64,000 bases of DNA from a bacterium. Its GTDB lineage: Bacteria; Desulfobacterota; Binatia; HRBIN30; CADEER01. Location: NCBI GenBank assembly GCA_030430165.1, contig JAUIGL010000026.1:1-64000 (forward strand). Direction: 5' to 3'. Of the stretch, positions 12,239 through 20,248 are shown in pieces. The translations under genes were made by a program, and so were the position numbers. The notes below the pieces were generated by a model. It was not told the DNA's origin. It was given only the letters and a program-made list of their open reading frames with translations, and searched no databases. Numbering within the stretch: position 1 is the stretch's first letter; every line of letters starts with the position of its first letter.

Positions 12239-13425
12239 CGGACGGCGTTCGCGAGAAGCTCTTTCTGCCCTCCGAGCACGTTCTGCGCCGAACTGGGCAG
12301 CGCGCCCTCGGCCTCGGACTGGTTGCGTTGGTCGTCTTGGTGATCGGCGCCCTGTTCGATCGCGAGCGAGCTCTGCAGGGGTATCTGGTCACCTACTTGT
12401 TCTGGGTCGGGCTGCCGATCGGCGGCCTGGCGATCCTGATGCTGCAGCACATCACCGGCGGCGCCTGGGGAGCGGTGATCCGGCGCATCCTCGAGGCGCT
12501 GGTTGCGACGTTCCCGCTGATGGCCGTGCTCTTCGTGCCGATCGCGCTCTCGCTGCCCGAATTGTACGCCTGGGCCGACGCCGACGTGGTCGCCCACGAC
12601 CCGATCCTCCAGCACAAGACGCCGTACCTGAACGAGAGCTTCTTCGTGACGCGGGCCGCGGTCTACTTCGGGCTGTGGGTGGTTCTGTCGTTCTTCCTCG
12701 CGCGCTGGTCGCGCATGCGCGATCGCCCCGATCCTCCCAGCCAACGCCGCTTGGAGAACCTGAGCCGCGGCGGCTTGCTGGTGTTGGCGATGACCGGCAC
12801 GTTCGCTTCGATCGACTGGGCGATGTCGCTCGAGCCGCACTGGTTCTCGACGATCTACGGCATCCTCTTCCTCGGCGGGCAGGTACTGGCAGCGCTGGCG
12901 TTTTCGATCGCGATCGCGGCTTCCCTGTCGGACGCGCCGCTGCTCTCGAGCTCGTTCACGCCGGACCGGTTTCACGATCTCGGCAAGCTGCTCCTCGCCT
13001 TCGTCATGGTGTGGGCGTACTTCGCTCTGTCGCAGTTCCTGATCATCTGGTCGGGCAACCTGCCGGAGGAGACTCCGTGGTACTTCCGCCGCCTGCACGG
13101 CGGCTGGCAGTGGATGGGCGTCTCGCTGATCGTCCTCCACTTCGCGGTGCCGTTCGCGCTGTTGCTCTCGCGGCCGCTCAAGCGTCGCGCGGGGGCGCTG
13201 GCGGCGGTGGCGCTCGGTGTTCTGACGATGCGGGTGGTCGACGTGTACTGGCTGGTCGCTCCTTCGTTCGGCTCCGACCATTTCACGGTGAGCTGGATCG
13301 ACTTCGCGGCTCTCCTCGCGATCGGTGGGATTTGGTTCGCCTTCTTCGTGTCGCGCCTCGTCCGTCAGCCGCTGTTGCCGCTGTCGGATCCCGATCTACC
13401 CGAGCTGGCCGAGGTGGCGTCATGA
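12235..13425 (+). CDS. actF: Alternative complex III membrane subunit ActF
   Basis: A 396-residue integral membrane protein with about ten helices, homologous in layout to ActC but without the NrfD signature. Recognisable segments are LPELYAWADADVV, AVYFGLWVVLSFFLARWSR and AMTGTFASIDWAMSLEPHW. The ATG at 12235 overlaps the actE stop, and its own TGA overlaps the ATG of the next gene. The frame extends upstream without a stop, but the earlier part is antisense-free shadow of actE. Confidence 0.92.
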   Translation: MTDGVREKLFLPSEHVLRRTGQRALGLGLVALVVLVIGALFDRERALQGYLVTYLFWVGLPIGGLAILMLQHITGGAWGAVIRRILEALVATFPLMAVLFVPIALSLPELYAWADADVVAHDPILQHKTPYLNESFFVTRAAVYFGLWVVLSFFLARWSRMRDRPDPPSQRRLENLSRGGLLVLAMTGTFASIDWAMSLEPHWFSTIYGILFLGGQVLAALAFSIAIAASLSDAPLLSSSFTPDRFHDLGKLLLAFVMVWAYFALSQFLIIWSGNLPEETPWYFRRLHGGWQWMGVSLIVLHFAVPFALLLSRPLKRRAGALAAVALGVLTMRVVDVYWLVAPSFGSDHFTVSWIDFAALLAIGGIWFAFFVSRLVRQPLLPLSDPDLPELAEVAS

Positions 13426-13793
13426 GCGAGCGGCACGACGTGTCGCCGGGGCACGAGACCTCCGACGTCGGGATGGGCGCCGTCGTGCTCGGCAGCGGGG
13501 TCTTGTTTGCCCTGGTTTTCCTCGCCGTCGTCGCCATGTGGGGGATGTTCGAGCAACTCGGCGCGACCCAGGCAAGTCGCGGATCTTCCGCGAATCCCTT
13601 GCTGGCGGAACAACGTCGCCTGCCGCCCGAGCCTCGTCTGCAAGCCAATCCCATCGAAGACCTGGCCGAGCTGAGGAACCTCGAGGACTCCGAGCTGACC
13701 TCGTACGGCTGGGTCGACCGTTCGACCGGTCGGGTGCGGATCCCGATCGACAATGCGATGGAGCGTCTGGCCGACAGCGGAGGCCGGCGATGA
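13422..13793 (+). CDS. Small single-pass membrane protein in the act/cox operon
   Basis: A 123-residue protein with one transmembrane helix (residues ~17-42, GMGAVVLGSGVLFALVFLAV) and a soluble C-terminal tail ending in a segment rich in charged residues (LTSYGWVDRSTGRVRIPIDNAM). That tail motif, 'YGWVDR..G.VRIPIDRAM', is common in small proteins encoded beside SCO1/COX genes in ACIII operons, so a role in assembly or as an accessory subunit is likely. It overlaps actF by 4 bases and its TGA overlaps the SCO1 start. Function not established. Confidence 0.85.
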   Translation: MSERHDVSPGHETSDVGMGAVVLGSGVLFALVFLAVVAMWGMFEQLGATQASRGSSANPLLAEQRRLPPEPRLQANPIEDLAELRNLEDSELTSYGWVDRSTGRVRIPIDNAMERLADSGGRR

Positions 13794-14572
13794 TGCGCGC
13801 CGTGCTTGCGTCGTGGCTGGCCTTGGTTTGCGCGGCTTCGGCGACGACGACGACGATCCCCGCCGGACTCGAGGGCGTTACGATTGACCAGAAGCTCGAC
13901 GCCCAGGTGCCGCTCGATCTGGAGTTCCGCGACGAGAGTGGTGCGACGGTTCGTCTCGCCGACTACTTCGGCGAGAAGCCGGTCGTGCTGTCGCTGGTTT
14001 ACTACGAGTGCCCGATGCTGTGCACGCTGGTCCTCAACGGCTTGGTCGGTTCCTTGAAGGCGCTGCCCTTCGATGTCGGTGACGAGTTCGAGGTGGTCAC
14101 GGTGAGCTTCGATCCGGAGGAGACCCCGGATCTCGCCGCGGCCAAGAAGGAAACGTACCTGTCGTCGTACCGCCGCGACGGCGCCGCCGAGGGATGGCAC
14201 TTCCTCACCGGGAGCGCGGAATCGATCGACGCTCTCGCCGACGCCGTCGGCTTTCGCTATCGCTACGATCCCGAGCGCGACCTGTTCTCGCACGCTGCCG
14301 GCATCACGGTGTTGACGCCGAGCGGACGCATCGCGCGCTACTTCTACGGCGTCGAGTACCCGCCCCGCGATCTCAAGCTGGGGCTCATTGAGGCCGCCGA
14401 CGAACGCATCGGCACCGCGGTCGACCAGCTGCTGCTGTTCTGCTTCCACTACGACGTGACGACCGGCCGCTACAGCGCCGCGGTGATGAATCTGGTTCGC
14501 CTCGGCGGTTTGGCGACCGTATTCGGTTTCGCGGGCTTCGTGCTGCGCAGCAATAGGGACCGTTCGCGATGA
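13790..14572 (+). CDS. SCO1/SenC copper chaperone for cytochrome oxidase
   Basis: Thioredoxin-fold copper chaperone that metallates the CuA site of cytochrome c oxidase in the periplasm. The 260-residue product has a short signal peptide (MRAVLASWLALVCAASA), the copper-binding CPMLC motif near residue 74 and the distal His in LFSHAAG near 167. A C-terminal hydrophobic helix (residues ~235-253) could anchor it. Two adjacent ATGs (13790, 13793) are equally possible. Its stop overlaps coxB by 4 bases, in keeping with a direct role in assembling that subunit. Confidence 0.9.
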   Translation: MMRAVLASWLALVCAASATTTTIPAGLEGVTIDQKLDAQVPLDLEFRDESGATVRLADYFGEKPVVLSLVYYECPMLCTLVLNGLVGSLKALPFDVGDEFEVVTVSFDPEETPDLAAAKKETYLSSYRRDGAAEGWHFLTGSAESIDALADAVGFRYRYDPERDLFSHAAGITVLTPSGRIARYFYGVEYPPRDLKLGLIEAADERIGTAVDQLLLFCFHYDVTTGRYSAAVMNLVRLGGLATVFGFAGFVLRSNRDRSR

Positions 14573-15537
14573 GCAAGTTTCCGCTGTTCCCAGAAGCCGC
14601 CTCGACGATGGCGGGCCAGGTAGACCTTCTCTACACCTTTCTGGTTTCGCTCAGCCTGGTGCTGTCGGTCGGAATTGCGGCGACCCTGATCATGTTCGCG
14701 GTGCGCTACCGGCGCCGGGCGGACGGACAGGTTGGAGACAAGGTCAAGAGCTCGACCGCGCTCGAGCTCACCTGGTCGCTGATCCCGCTCGGGGTCTCGA
14801 TGTTCATCTTCGCCTGGGCCGCCCAGATCTACGTGGCGATGGCGCGTCCGCCGGACGACGCCCACGAGATCTTCGTGGTCGGCAAGCAGTGGATGTGGAA
14901 GCTGCAGCACCTCGAGGGGCGGCGCGAGATCAACGAGCTGCACGTGCCGGTGGGCCAGCCGATCAAGTTGACGATGACCTCGGAAGACGTCATCCACAGT
15001 TTCTACGTGCCGGCGTTTCGCGTGAAGGCCGACGTCGTGCCGGGTCGCTACAATACCTTGTGGTTCGAGGCGACCGAGGTCGGCAGTTACCACCTCTTCT
15101 GCGCCGAATACTGTGGTACCGAGCACTCTCAGATGATTGGTTCGGTCCACGTGATGGAGCAGGCGGATTTCCAGGCATGGCTGAGTGGCGGCAGTAGCGT
15201 CGCGGCGATGGCTGCGACCGTCGAGGAGGACGGTGCGGCGTTGTTCCAGAGCCTCGGCTGCGCCACCTGCCACAAGGATGCGCCTGGCGCGTTCGGCCCG
15301 TCGCTGGTCGGCATCTACGGTGAGGAGGTTCGTTTCGCGGATGGCACGAGCCAGGTCGTCGATGACAGCTACTTGCGCGAGTCGATTCTCGACCCGACGA
15401 CGCGCCTCGTTGCCGGCTACCAGCCGCTGATGCCGACCTTCCGGGGCCAAGTGGACGAGGAGAAATTGCTGCGGCTGGTGCAGTACATCAAGTCGCTCTC
15501 CGAGGAAGGAGCGGTGGCCGACGCTGCCGGTCACTGA
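14569..15537 (+). CDS. coxB: Cytochrome c oxidase subunit II with fused cytochrome c (caa3 type)
   Basis: 322 residues: two N-terminal transmembrane helices (about 17-42 and 62-85), a cupredoxin domain with the CuA ligands ([10 protein letters not shown] near 142 and [12 protein letters not shown] near 178), and a C-terminal cytochrome c domain with the heme site CATCH near 231. The fused cytochrome c defines a caa3 oxidase, able to take electrons directly from the ACIII cytochrome ActE. The conserved WSLIP and QWMWK segments are present. It lies 8 bp before coxA. Confidence 0.95.
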   Translation: MSKFPLFPEAASTMAGQVDLLYTFLVSLSLVLSVGIAATLIMFAVRYRRRADGQVGDKVKSSTALELTWSLIPLGVSMFIFAWAAQIYVAMARPPDDAHEIFVVGKQWMWKLQHLEGRREINELHVPVGQPIKLTMTSEDVIHSFYVPAFRVKADVVPGRYNTLWFEATEVGSYHLFCAEYCGTEHSQMIGSVHVMEQADFQAWLSGGSSVAAMAATVEEDGAALFQSLGCATCHKDAPGAFGPSLVGIYGEEVRFADGTSQVVDDSYLRESILDPTTRLVAGYQPLMPTFRGQVDEEKLLRLVQYIKSLSEEGAVADAAGH

Positions 15538-15545
15538 GGAATCCC

Positions 15546-17156
15546 ATGGAAGCCGCTGACACACGAGAGCACTACCTGAACGCCGACTACGGTGTGAAGT
15601 CGTGGCTGTTGACCACCGACCACAAGCGGATCGGGCTCCTCTACCTGATCTCGATCACACTGATGTTCCTGCTCGGCAGCATGTTCGCCGTGCTGATCCG
15701 TCTCGAGCTGCTGACGCCGGGCGGCGACCTGGTCCAAGCCGACACCTACAATCGTCTGTTCACCATGCACGGCATCGTGATGATCTTTTTCTTCCTGGTG
15801 CCGTCGATCCCGGCCGTGTTCGGCAACTTCCTGGTGCCGATCATGATCGGCGCCCGTGACCTGGCGTTTCCGCGTCTCAATCTGCTCAGTTGGTATGTAT
15901 TCATGGTCGGCGCCGCGTTCACCTTGTGGGCGGTGATCACTGGCGGGGTCGACACCGGGTGGACCTTCTACACGCCCTACAGTACCACCGCCTCGCACTC
16001 GCAAGTGTTGTGGACCGCGATTGGTATTTTCATCACGGGGTTTTCGTCGATCCTGACCGGTCTCAACTTCATCGTGACGATCCACCGCATGCGCGCGCCG
16101 GGGATGACCTGGATGCGCCTGCCGCTGTTCATCTGGGCGCAATACGCGACGTCCCTGATCATGGTGCTCGGCACGCCGGTGCTGGCGATCACGGTCTTCA
16201 TGCTGTTCCTCGAACGCGTGCTCGGTCTGGGGATTTTCGATCCCGCGCTCGGCGGCGACCCGATCCTCTTCCAGCATCTGTTCTGGTTCTATTCGCACCC
16301 AGCCGTGTACATCATGGTACTGCCGAGCATGGGCGTGGTCAGCGAGGTCATCACCTGCTTCGCGCGCAAGCAGATCTACGGCTACAAGTTCGTCGCGATT
16401 TCGAGCCTGGCGATCGCCCTGCTCGGGTTCCTGGTGTGGGGGCACCACATGTTCACCTCGACCCAGTCGGTCTATACCGCACTCGTATTTTCGGTGCTGA
16501 GCTTCGCGGTTGCGATCCCGTCGGCGGTCAAGGTGTTCAACTGGACGGCGACGCTCTACAAGGGCGCGGTGACCTTCGAGGCGCCGATGCTGTTCGCGAT
16601 GGGCTTCATCGGGCTGTTCACCATCGGCGGGCTGACGGGCCTCTTCCTCGCCAGTCTCGGTCTCGACGTGCACGTCCACGACACCTACTTCGTGGTCGCT
16701 CACTTCCACTACATCATGGTCGGCGGCGCGCTCATGGGCTATCTCGGCGCGGTGCACTTCTGGTGGCCCAAGCTGTTCGGCCGCATGTACTCCGAGTGGG
16801 CGGCCCGCGTCGCCGCGGTTCTCGTCTTTCTCGGCTTCAACCTGACCTTCTTCCCTCAGTTCGTGCTCGGGTACCTCGGCATGCCGCGGCGCTACCACGT
16901 CTACCCGGAGGAGTTTCAGGTCCTCAACGTGATGTCGACGCTCGGTGCGTCGATTCTCGGTCTCGGTTACATGATTCCGCTGGTCTACCTGACCTGGTCC
17001 CTGTCGCGCGGACCGCGCGCCGGCGCCAATCCGTGGCACGCCGCCGGTCTCGAGTGGACGACGCCGTCGCCGCCGCCAACCGAGAATTTCGAAACCGTTC
17101 CGGTCGTGACGGAAGAGCCGTATTCGTACCCGATCAGCGAAGCGGAGGCCGTGTAG
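15546..17156 (+). CDS. coxA: Cytochrome c oxidase subunit I, A2-type
   Basis: Catalytic heme-copper subunit, 536 residues, about twelve transmembrane helices. Ligands: the low-spin heme His in [10 protein letters not shown] (~75), the CuB site and cross-linked Tyr in FYSHPAVY (~249), GHHMFTS (~299), and the paired heme ligands in [12 protein letters not shown] (~378). The sequence YSHPAVY, with Ser-Tyr and no HPEVY glutamate, is the signature of A2-type oxidases, which use a Tyr-Ser pair in the D channel. Membrane location, proton-pumping O2 reduction. Ribosome site GAGGAA precedes the ATG. Confidence 0.96.
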   Translation: MEAADTREHYLNADYGVKSWLLTTDHKRIGLLYLISITLMFLLGSMFAVLIRLELLTPGGDLVQADTYNRLFTMHGIVMIFFFLVPSIPAVFGNFLVPIMIGARDLAFPRLNLLSWYVFMVGAAFTLWAVITGGVDTGWTFYTPYSTTASHSQVLWTAIGIFITGFSSILTGLNFIVTIHRMRAPGMTWMRLPLFIWAQYATSLIMVLGTPVLAITVFMLFLERVLGLGIFDPALGGDPILFQHLFWFYSHPAVYIMVLPSMGVVSEVITCFARKQIYGYKFVAISSLAIALLGFLVWGHHMFTSTQSVYTALVFSVLSFAVAIPSAVKVFNWTATLYKGAVTFEAPMLFAMGFIGLFTIGGLTGLFLASLGLDVHVHDTYFVVAHFHYIMVGGALMGYLGAVHFWWPKLFGRMYSEWAARVAAVLVFLGFNLTFFPQFVLGYLGMPRRYHVYPEEFQVLNVMSTLGASILGLGYMIPLVYLTWSLSRGPRAGANPWHAAGLEWTTPSPPPTENFETVPVVTEEPYSYPISEAEAV

Positions 17157-17185
17157 AGCCCCGGCCGGGGTGACGCGAGAGTGGA

Positions 17186-17836
17186 ATGACGACTGAGTCG
17201 ACAGCGCATGTTGCACACCACTTCGACACAGCCGAGCAGCAGCAGAAGGCTGCGACTTTCGGCATGTGGGTCTTCCTGATCACCGAGATCATGATGTTCG
17301 GTGGTCTGTTCACCGCCTACATCGTCTACCGGTGGATGTATCCCGACGCCTTTGCCGAGGCCAGCCATCATCTCGACACGCAGCTGGGCGCGCTCAATAC
17401 CGCGGTCTTGCTGGCCAGTAGCTTGACCATGGCGCTGGCGGTGCGCGCTTCGCAACTCGGCGAGAAGAAGCAGCTGATTCGCCGTCTTCTGCTGACGATC
17501 GCTCTCGGTTCGGTGTTCCTCGGGGTCAAGGCATACGAGTACGCGCACAAGTTCGAGGAGGGGCTCGTCCCGGGCGCCTTCTTTCGCTTCGACGGACCGC
17601 ACGCCCATCACGCCGAGCTGTTCTTCTCGCTCTATTTCGGGATGACCGGGCTGCACGCCGTTCACATGATCATCGGCGTCGGGATCCTCGGGACGCTGAC
17701 TTGGATGGCGGCGCGCAACCGCTTCAGCCCGGCCTACTACACGCCGGTCGAGATCGGCGGTCTGTACTGGCACTTCGTCGACCTGGTCTGGATCTACTTG
17801 TTTCCGCTGCTGTACCTGCTCGGCCGGCACGGGTGA
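17186..17836 (+). CDS. coxC: Cytochrome c oxidase subunit III
   Basis: 216 residues with five transmembrane helices, corresponding to the shorter subunit III that lacks the first two helices of the mitochondrial protein. Family segments visible are FGMWVFLITEIMMFGGLF, the SLYFGMTGLHAVH motif and the C-terminal GLYWHFVDLVWIYLFPLLYL. It sits between coxA and coxD with the same orientation and short spacers. Confidence 0.95.
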   Translation: MTTESTAHVAHHFDTAEQQQKAATFGMWVFLITEIMMFGGLFTAYIVYRWMYPDAFAEASHHLDTQLGALNTAVLLASSLTMALAVRASQLGEKKQLIRRLLLTIALGSVFLGVKAYEYAHKFEEGLVPGAFFRFDGPHAHHAELFFSLYFGMTGLHAVHMIIGVGILGTLTWMAARNRFSPAYYTPVEIGGLYWHFVDLVWIYLFPLLYLLGRHG

Positions 17837-17844
17837 GGTTGAGA

Positions 17845-18144
17845 ATGTCGGACCACGTTTCTTCGAAAGGCCTGTTGTACTCGATCTTCCTCGCGTTGAT
17901 TGCCCTCACGGCTCTCACCGTGTGGGCCGCTTACCAGGACTTCGGCGCGTTCAACACGGTGGTCGCGATGGCGATCGCGACCTTCAAGGCGGTGCTGGTG
18001 GTCGTCTTCTTCATGGAGATGCGCTTCGGCCAACCCCTGTCCTGGGCCGCCGCCATCACCGGCATCCTGTTCTTTGCGCTACTGGTCGGGCTGACCATGT
18101 CCGACATCCTGACGCGCAATTTGCTCGGCATTCCCGGCAGCTGA
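17845..18144 (+). CDS. coxD: Cytochrome c oxidase subunit IV-type small membrane protein
   Basis: A 99-residue protein with three transmembrane helices (about 11-31, 38-61 and 68-92) including TFKAVLVVVFFMEMRF, which matches the prokaryotic subunit IV (COX4_pro/CyoD-like) pattern of a conserved FM.M motif in helix two. Start at ATG 17845, preceded by GAGGTTGAGA. It is the last gene of the respiratory operon and faces the convergent aldo/keto reductase 36 bp away. Confidence 0.88.
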   Translation: MSDHVSSKGLLYSIFLALIALTALTVWAAYQDFGAFNTVVAMAIATFKAVLVVVFFMEMRFGQPLSWAAAITGILFFALLVGLTMSDILTRNLLGIPGS

Positions 18145-18180
18145 GGCTGCTCGGCCTGCCGAATCGTCCGCTGCGCGGCC

Positions 18181-19164
18181 TTACAGGTCGGAGCCGAGCG
18201 GTCGCGGCAGGTACGGTTCCTCCAGCCTGGATCGCTGCTCGTCGTCGATTTCGATCTCGAGGGCGTCGACCATCGACTGCATCTGCTCGGCAGTGCGGAC
18301 GCCGATGATCGGCGCGGTGACCGCGCTCTGTTGGGCCAGCCAGGCGAGGGCGATCTGCGCCGGTGGCTTGCCCAATTGCTCGGCGACCTCGACGACCCGG
18401 GCGAGCACCGCCCAGTCGCAGTCGCGGAACTGGTCGGCCTGACCGAAGGCGTCGGTCTCGGCCCGAGTGGTCGCGTTCCACTGCTCGCGAGTGCGCGAGC
18501 CGCCGAGGAAGCCGCGGGCGAGCGGGCTGTAGGGAATCACGCCGACTCCCTCGGCCTGGCACAGTGGCAGCATCTCGCGCTCCTCGTCGCGGTACACCAG
18601 ATTGTAATGGTTCTGCATCGAGGCGAAGCGCGACCAGCCGTTCTGATCGGCGCGATAGAGGGCGCGGGCGAACTCCCAGGCGGTGGTGCCGGACGCCCCG
18701 ATGTAGCGCACCTTGCCGGCGCGGATGACGTCGTCGAGGGCGCGCAAGGTTTCGTCGATGGGGGTGCGCGGATCGAAGCGGTGCACCTGGTAGAGGTCGA
18801 TGTAGTCGGTGCCGAGCCGGCGCAGCGAGGCGTCGACGCAGTCGTAGATGCGTTTGCGCGACAATCCCTGTCGGTTCGGCCCCTCGTCGCGCAGCGGGAA
18901 GAACAGCTTGGTGGCAATGACGATCTCGTCGCGCCGGCACATCTCGAGCAGAGCTTTGCCGACGATTTCCTCGCTGCGGCCGAGTGAGTACATGTCGGCC
19001 GTGTCGAAGAAGCGGATGCCGAGCTCGACCGCCTTCTCGAGGAGCGGGCGGCTCTCCGCTTCCTCCAGCACCCAGGGGCGCCAGTCCTTGCTGCCGTAGG
19101 TCATCGTGCCGAGGCACAACCGGGTGACATCGAGACCGCTGCTGCCGAGCTTGACGTACTTCAT
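18181..19164 (-). CDS. Aldo/keto reductase
   Basis: NADPH-dependent oxidoreductase with a TIM-barrel fold, 327 residues, full length for the family. The catalytic tetrad is visible: Asp in FFDTAD, Tyr in MYSLG, Lys in IATKLF and His in YQVHRFD. The C-terminal NADP-binding region includes PIIGVRTAEQM. It resembles the YakC/Tas-like group (AKR families 11-13 style) but substrate cannot be deduced. Monocistronic, convergent to coxD. Confidence 0.93.
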   Translation of the reverse strand: MKYVKLGSSGLDVTRLCLGTMTYGSKDWRPWVLEEAESRPLLEKAVELGIRFFDTADMYSLGRSEEIVGKALLEMCRRDEIVIATKLFFPLRDEGPNRQGLSRKRIYDCVDASLRRLGTDYIDLYQVHRFDPRTPIDETLRALDDVIRAGKVRYIGASGTTAWEFARALYRADQNGWSRFASMQNHYNLVYRDEEREMLPLCQAEGVGVIPYSPLARGFLGGSRTREQWNATTRAETDAFGQADQFRDCDWAVLARVVEVAEQLGKPPAQIALAWLAQQSAVTAPIIGVRTAEQMQSMVDALEIEIDDEQRSRLEEPYLPRPLGSDL

Positions 19165-19245
19165 GGCGGCTCAACCTAGCGGCTGCTCCATAGGCGGTAA
19201 ACCTCTGGTAGCGGTAGGCGGACGGTCAGTGGTTCAGGATTTTTT

Positions 19246-19326
19246 CTCGCGCCAAGACGCCAAGGCGCCAAGGGGGATTCAGGTGGGCAGGCTCCCCTTC
19301 TTGGCGGCTTGGCGTCCTGGCGCGAG
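19246..19326. repeat. CTCGCGCCAAGACGCCAAGG-type palindromic intergenic repeat
   Basis: Arms 19246-19272 and 19300-19326 are inverted copies of CTCGCGCCA(A/G)GACGCCAAG differing at few positions, with T-rich (TTTTT, 19241-19245) and A/T-rich (GAATTT) flanks. It forms a hairpin between two divergent genes, so it is not an ordinary terminator. The arm outline (TTTTTCTCGCGC...) resembles the repeat at 46336-46481, suggesting one repeat family with diverged cores. Confidence 0.7.
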
Positions 19327-19393
19327 TTGAATTTCTCTGCAGCCCCCGCCCGCCATCGTTGAGCACGGGGGGCTCGATCTCTACCATGGCGCG

Positions 19394-20191
19394 ATGACAT
19401 CCGGACTCGCTCCCGTCGACCTTCAGCGCTATCCGATCGACGACCCGGTTGGTCGCTCGCGATTGGCGGAACGGTGTCGCGCGGAATTGGATTCGCGCGG
19501 TTATTGCGAGCTCGTCGACTTCGTCGGTGAGACGGGGTTGCTGGCGATGGCGGCCGAGGCGCGGGAGTTGGCGCCTCTCGCGCACCGACACGACGGCGCG
19601 GCGACTCCCTACCTGGAGATTCCTGAATCACATTGGCCGCCGCAGCATCCGCGGCTGACCTTTGGCGAGTACGCGCTCGGTGCGGTTGCCTACGACCTGA
19701 TCCCGGCCGAGTCGTCGCTGCGTGCTCTCTACGAGTCGAACCTTCTCATGGGCTTTCTCGCCGAGTGCCTGGGCGTCGATTGCCTGTACCGCTACGCCGA
19801 TCCGCTCGGCGCCTGCAACGTCGCGGTGATGAGCGACGGCGACGAGCTCGAGTGGCACTTCGACCAGACCGACTTCGTGGTCTCGATCGCGCTGCAGAGC
19901 CCCGAGCGCGGCGGCGAGTTCGAGTGCGCGTCGCGCATCCGCAGTCCGCGCGAGGAGAACTACGATGCGGTCGCCGCGGTTCTCGCCGGCGACGACTCCG
20001 CGGTGGTGAAGATCCCGTTTCGCCCGGGAACCATGCTGCTCTTCCAGGGGCGCTACTCGATGCACCGGGTGGCCAAGGTGGGCGGCGGGCGCGATCGTTT
20101 GGTGGCGCTGCTCGGTTACGACACCCAGCCGGGGACGTGCAGCAGCCCGTTGCTGCAAGAGGCGCGCTACGGCCGCGTCCTTCGTCCCTGA
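19394..20191 (+). CDS. 2-oxoglutarate/Fe(II) oxygenase-like protein
   Basis: A 265-residue protein with the jelly-roll dioxygenase signature: Fe ligands His and Asp in EWHFDQTDF (near 155), distal His in YSMHRVAKV (near 220) and the 2-oxoglutarate-binding Arg a few residues on (GRDRLVAL). The segment GTMLLFQGRYSMHRV is the strongest family match. No signal peptide, so it is cytoplasmic. Members of this type hydroxylate small molecules or protein side chains; the target here is unknown. Start at ATG 19394. It is followed by the TonB receptor 57 bp downstream on the same strand. Confidence 0.75.
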   Translation: MTSGLAPVDLQRYPIDDPVGRSRLAERCRAELDSRGYCELVDFVGETGLLAMAAEARELAPLAHRHDGAATPYLEIPESHWPPQHPRLTFGEYALGAVAYDLIPAESSLRALYESNLLMGFLAECLGVDCLYRYADPLGACNVAVMSDGDELEWHFDQTDFVVSIALQSPERGGEFECASRIRSPREENYDAVAAVLAGDDSAVVKIPFRPGTMLLFQGRYSMHRVAKVGGGRDRLVALLGYDTQPGTCSSPLLQEARYGRVLRP

Positions 20192-20248
20192 CGGCCAGCG
20201 TTTGCCGCCGCGCCGGCGGATCGGTACAAGGTCGGCTGGGGAGGTGTC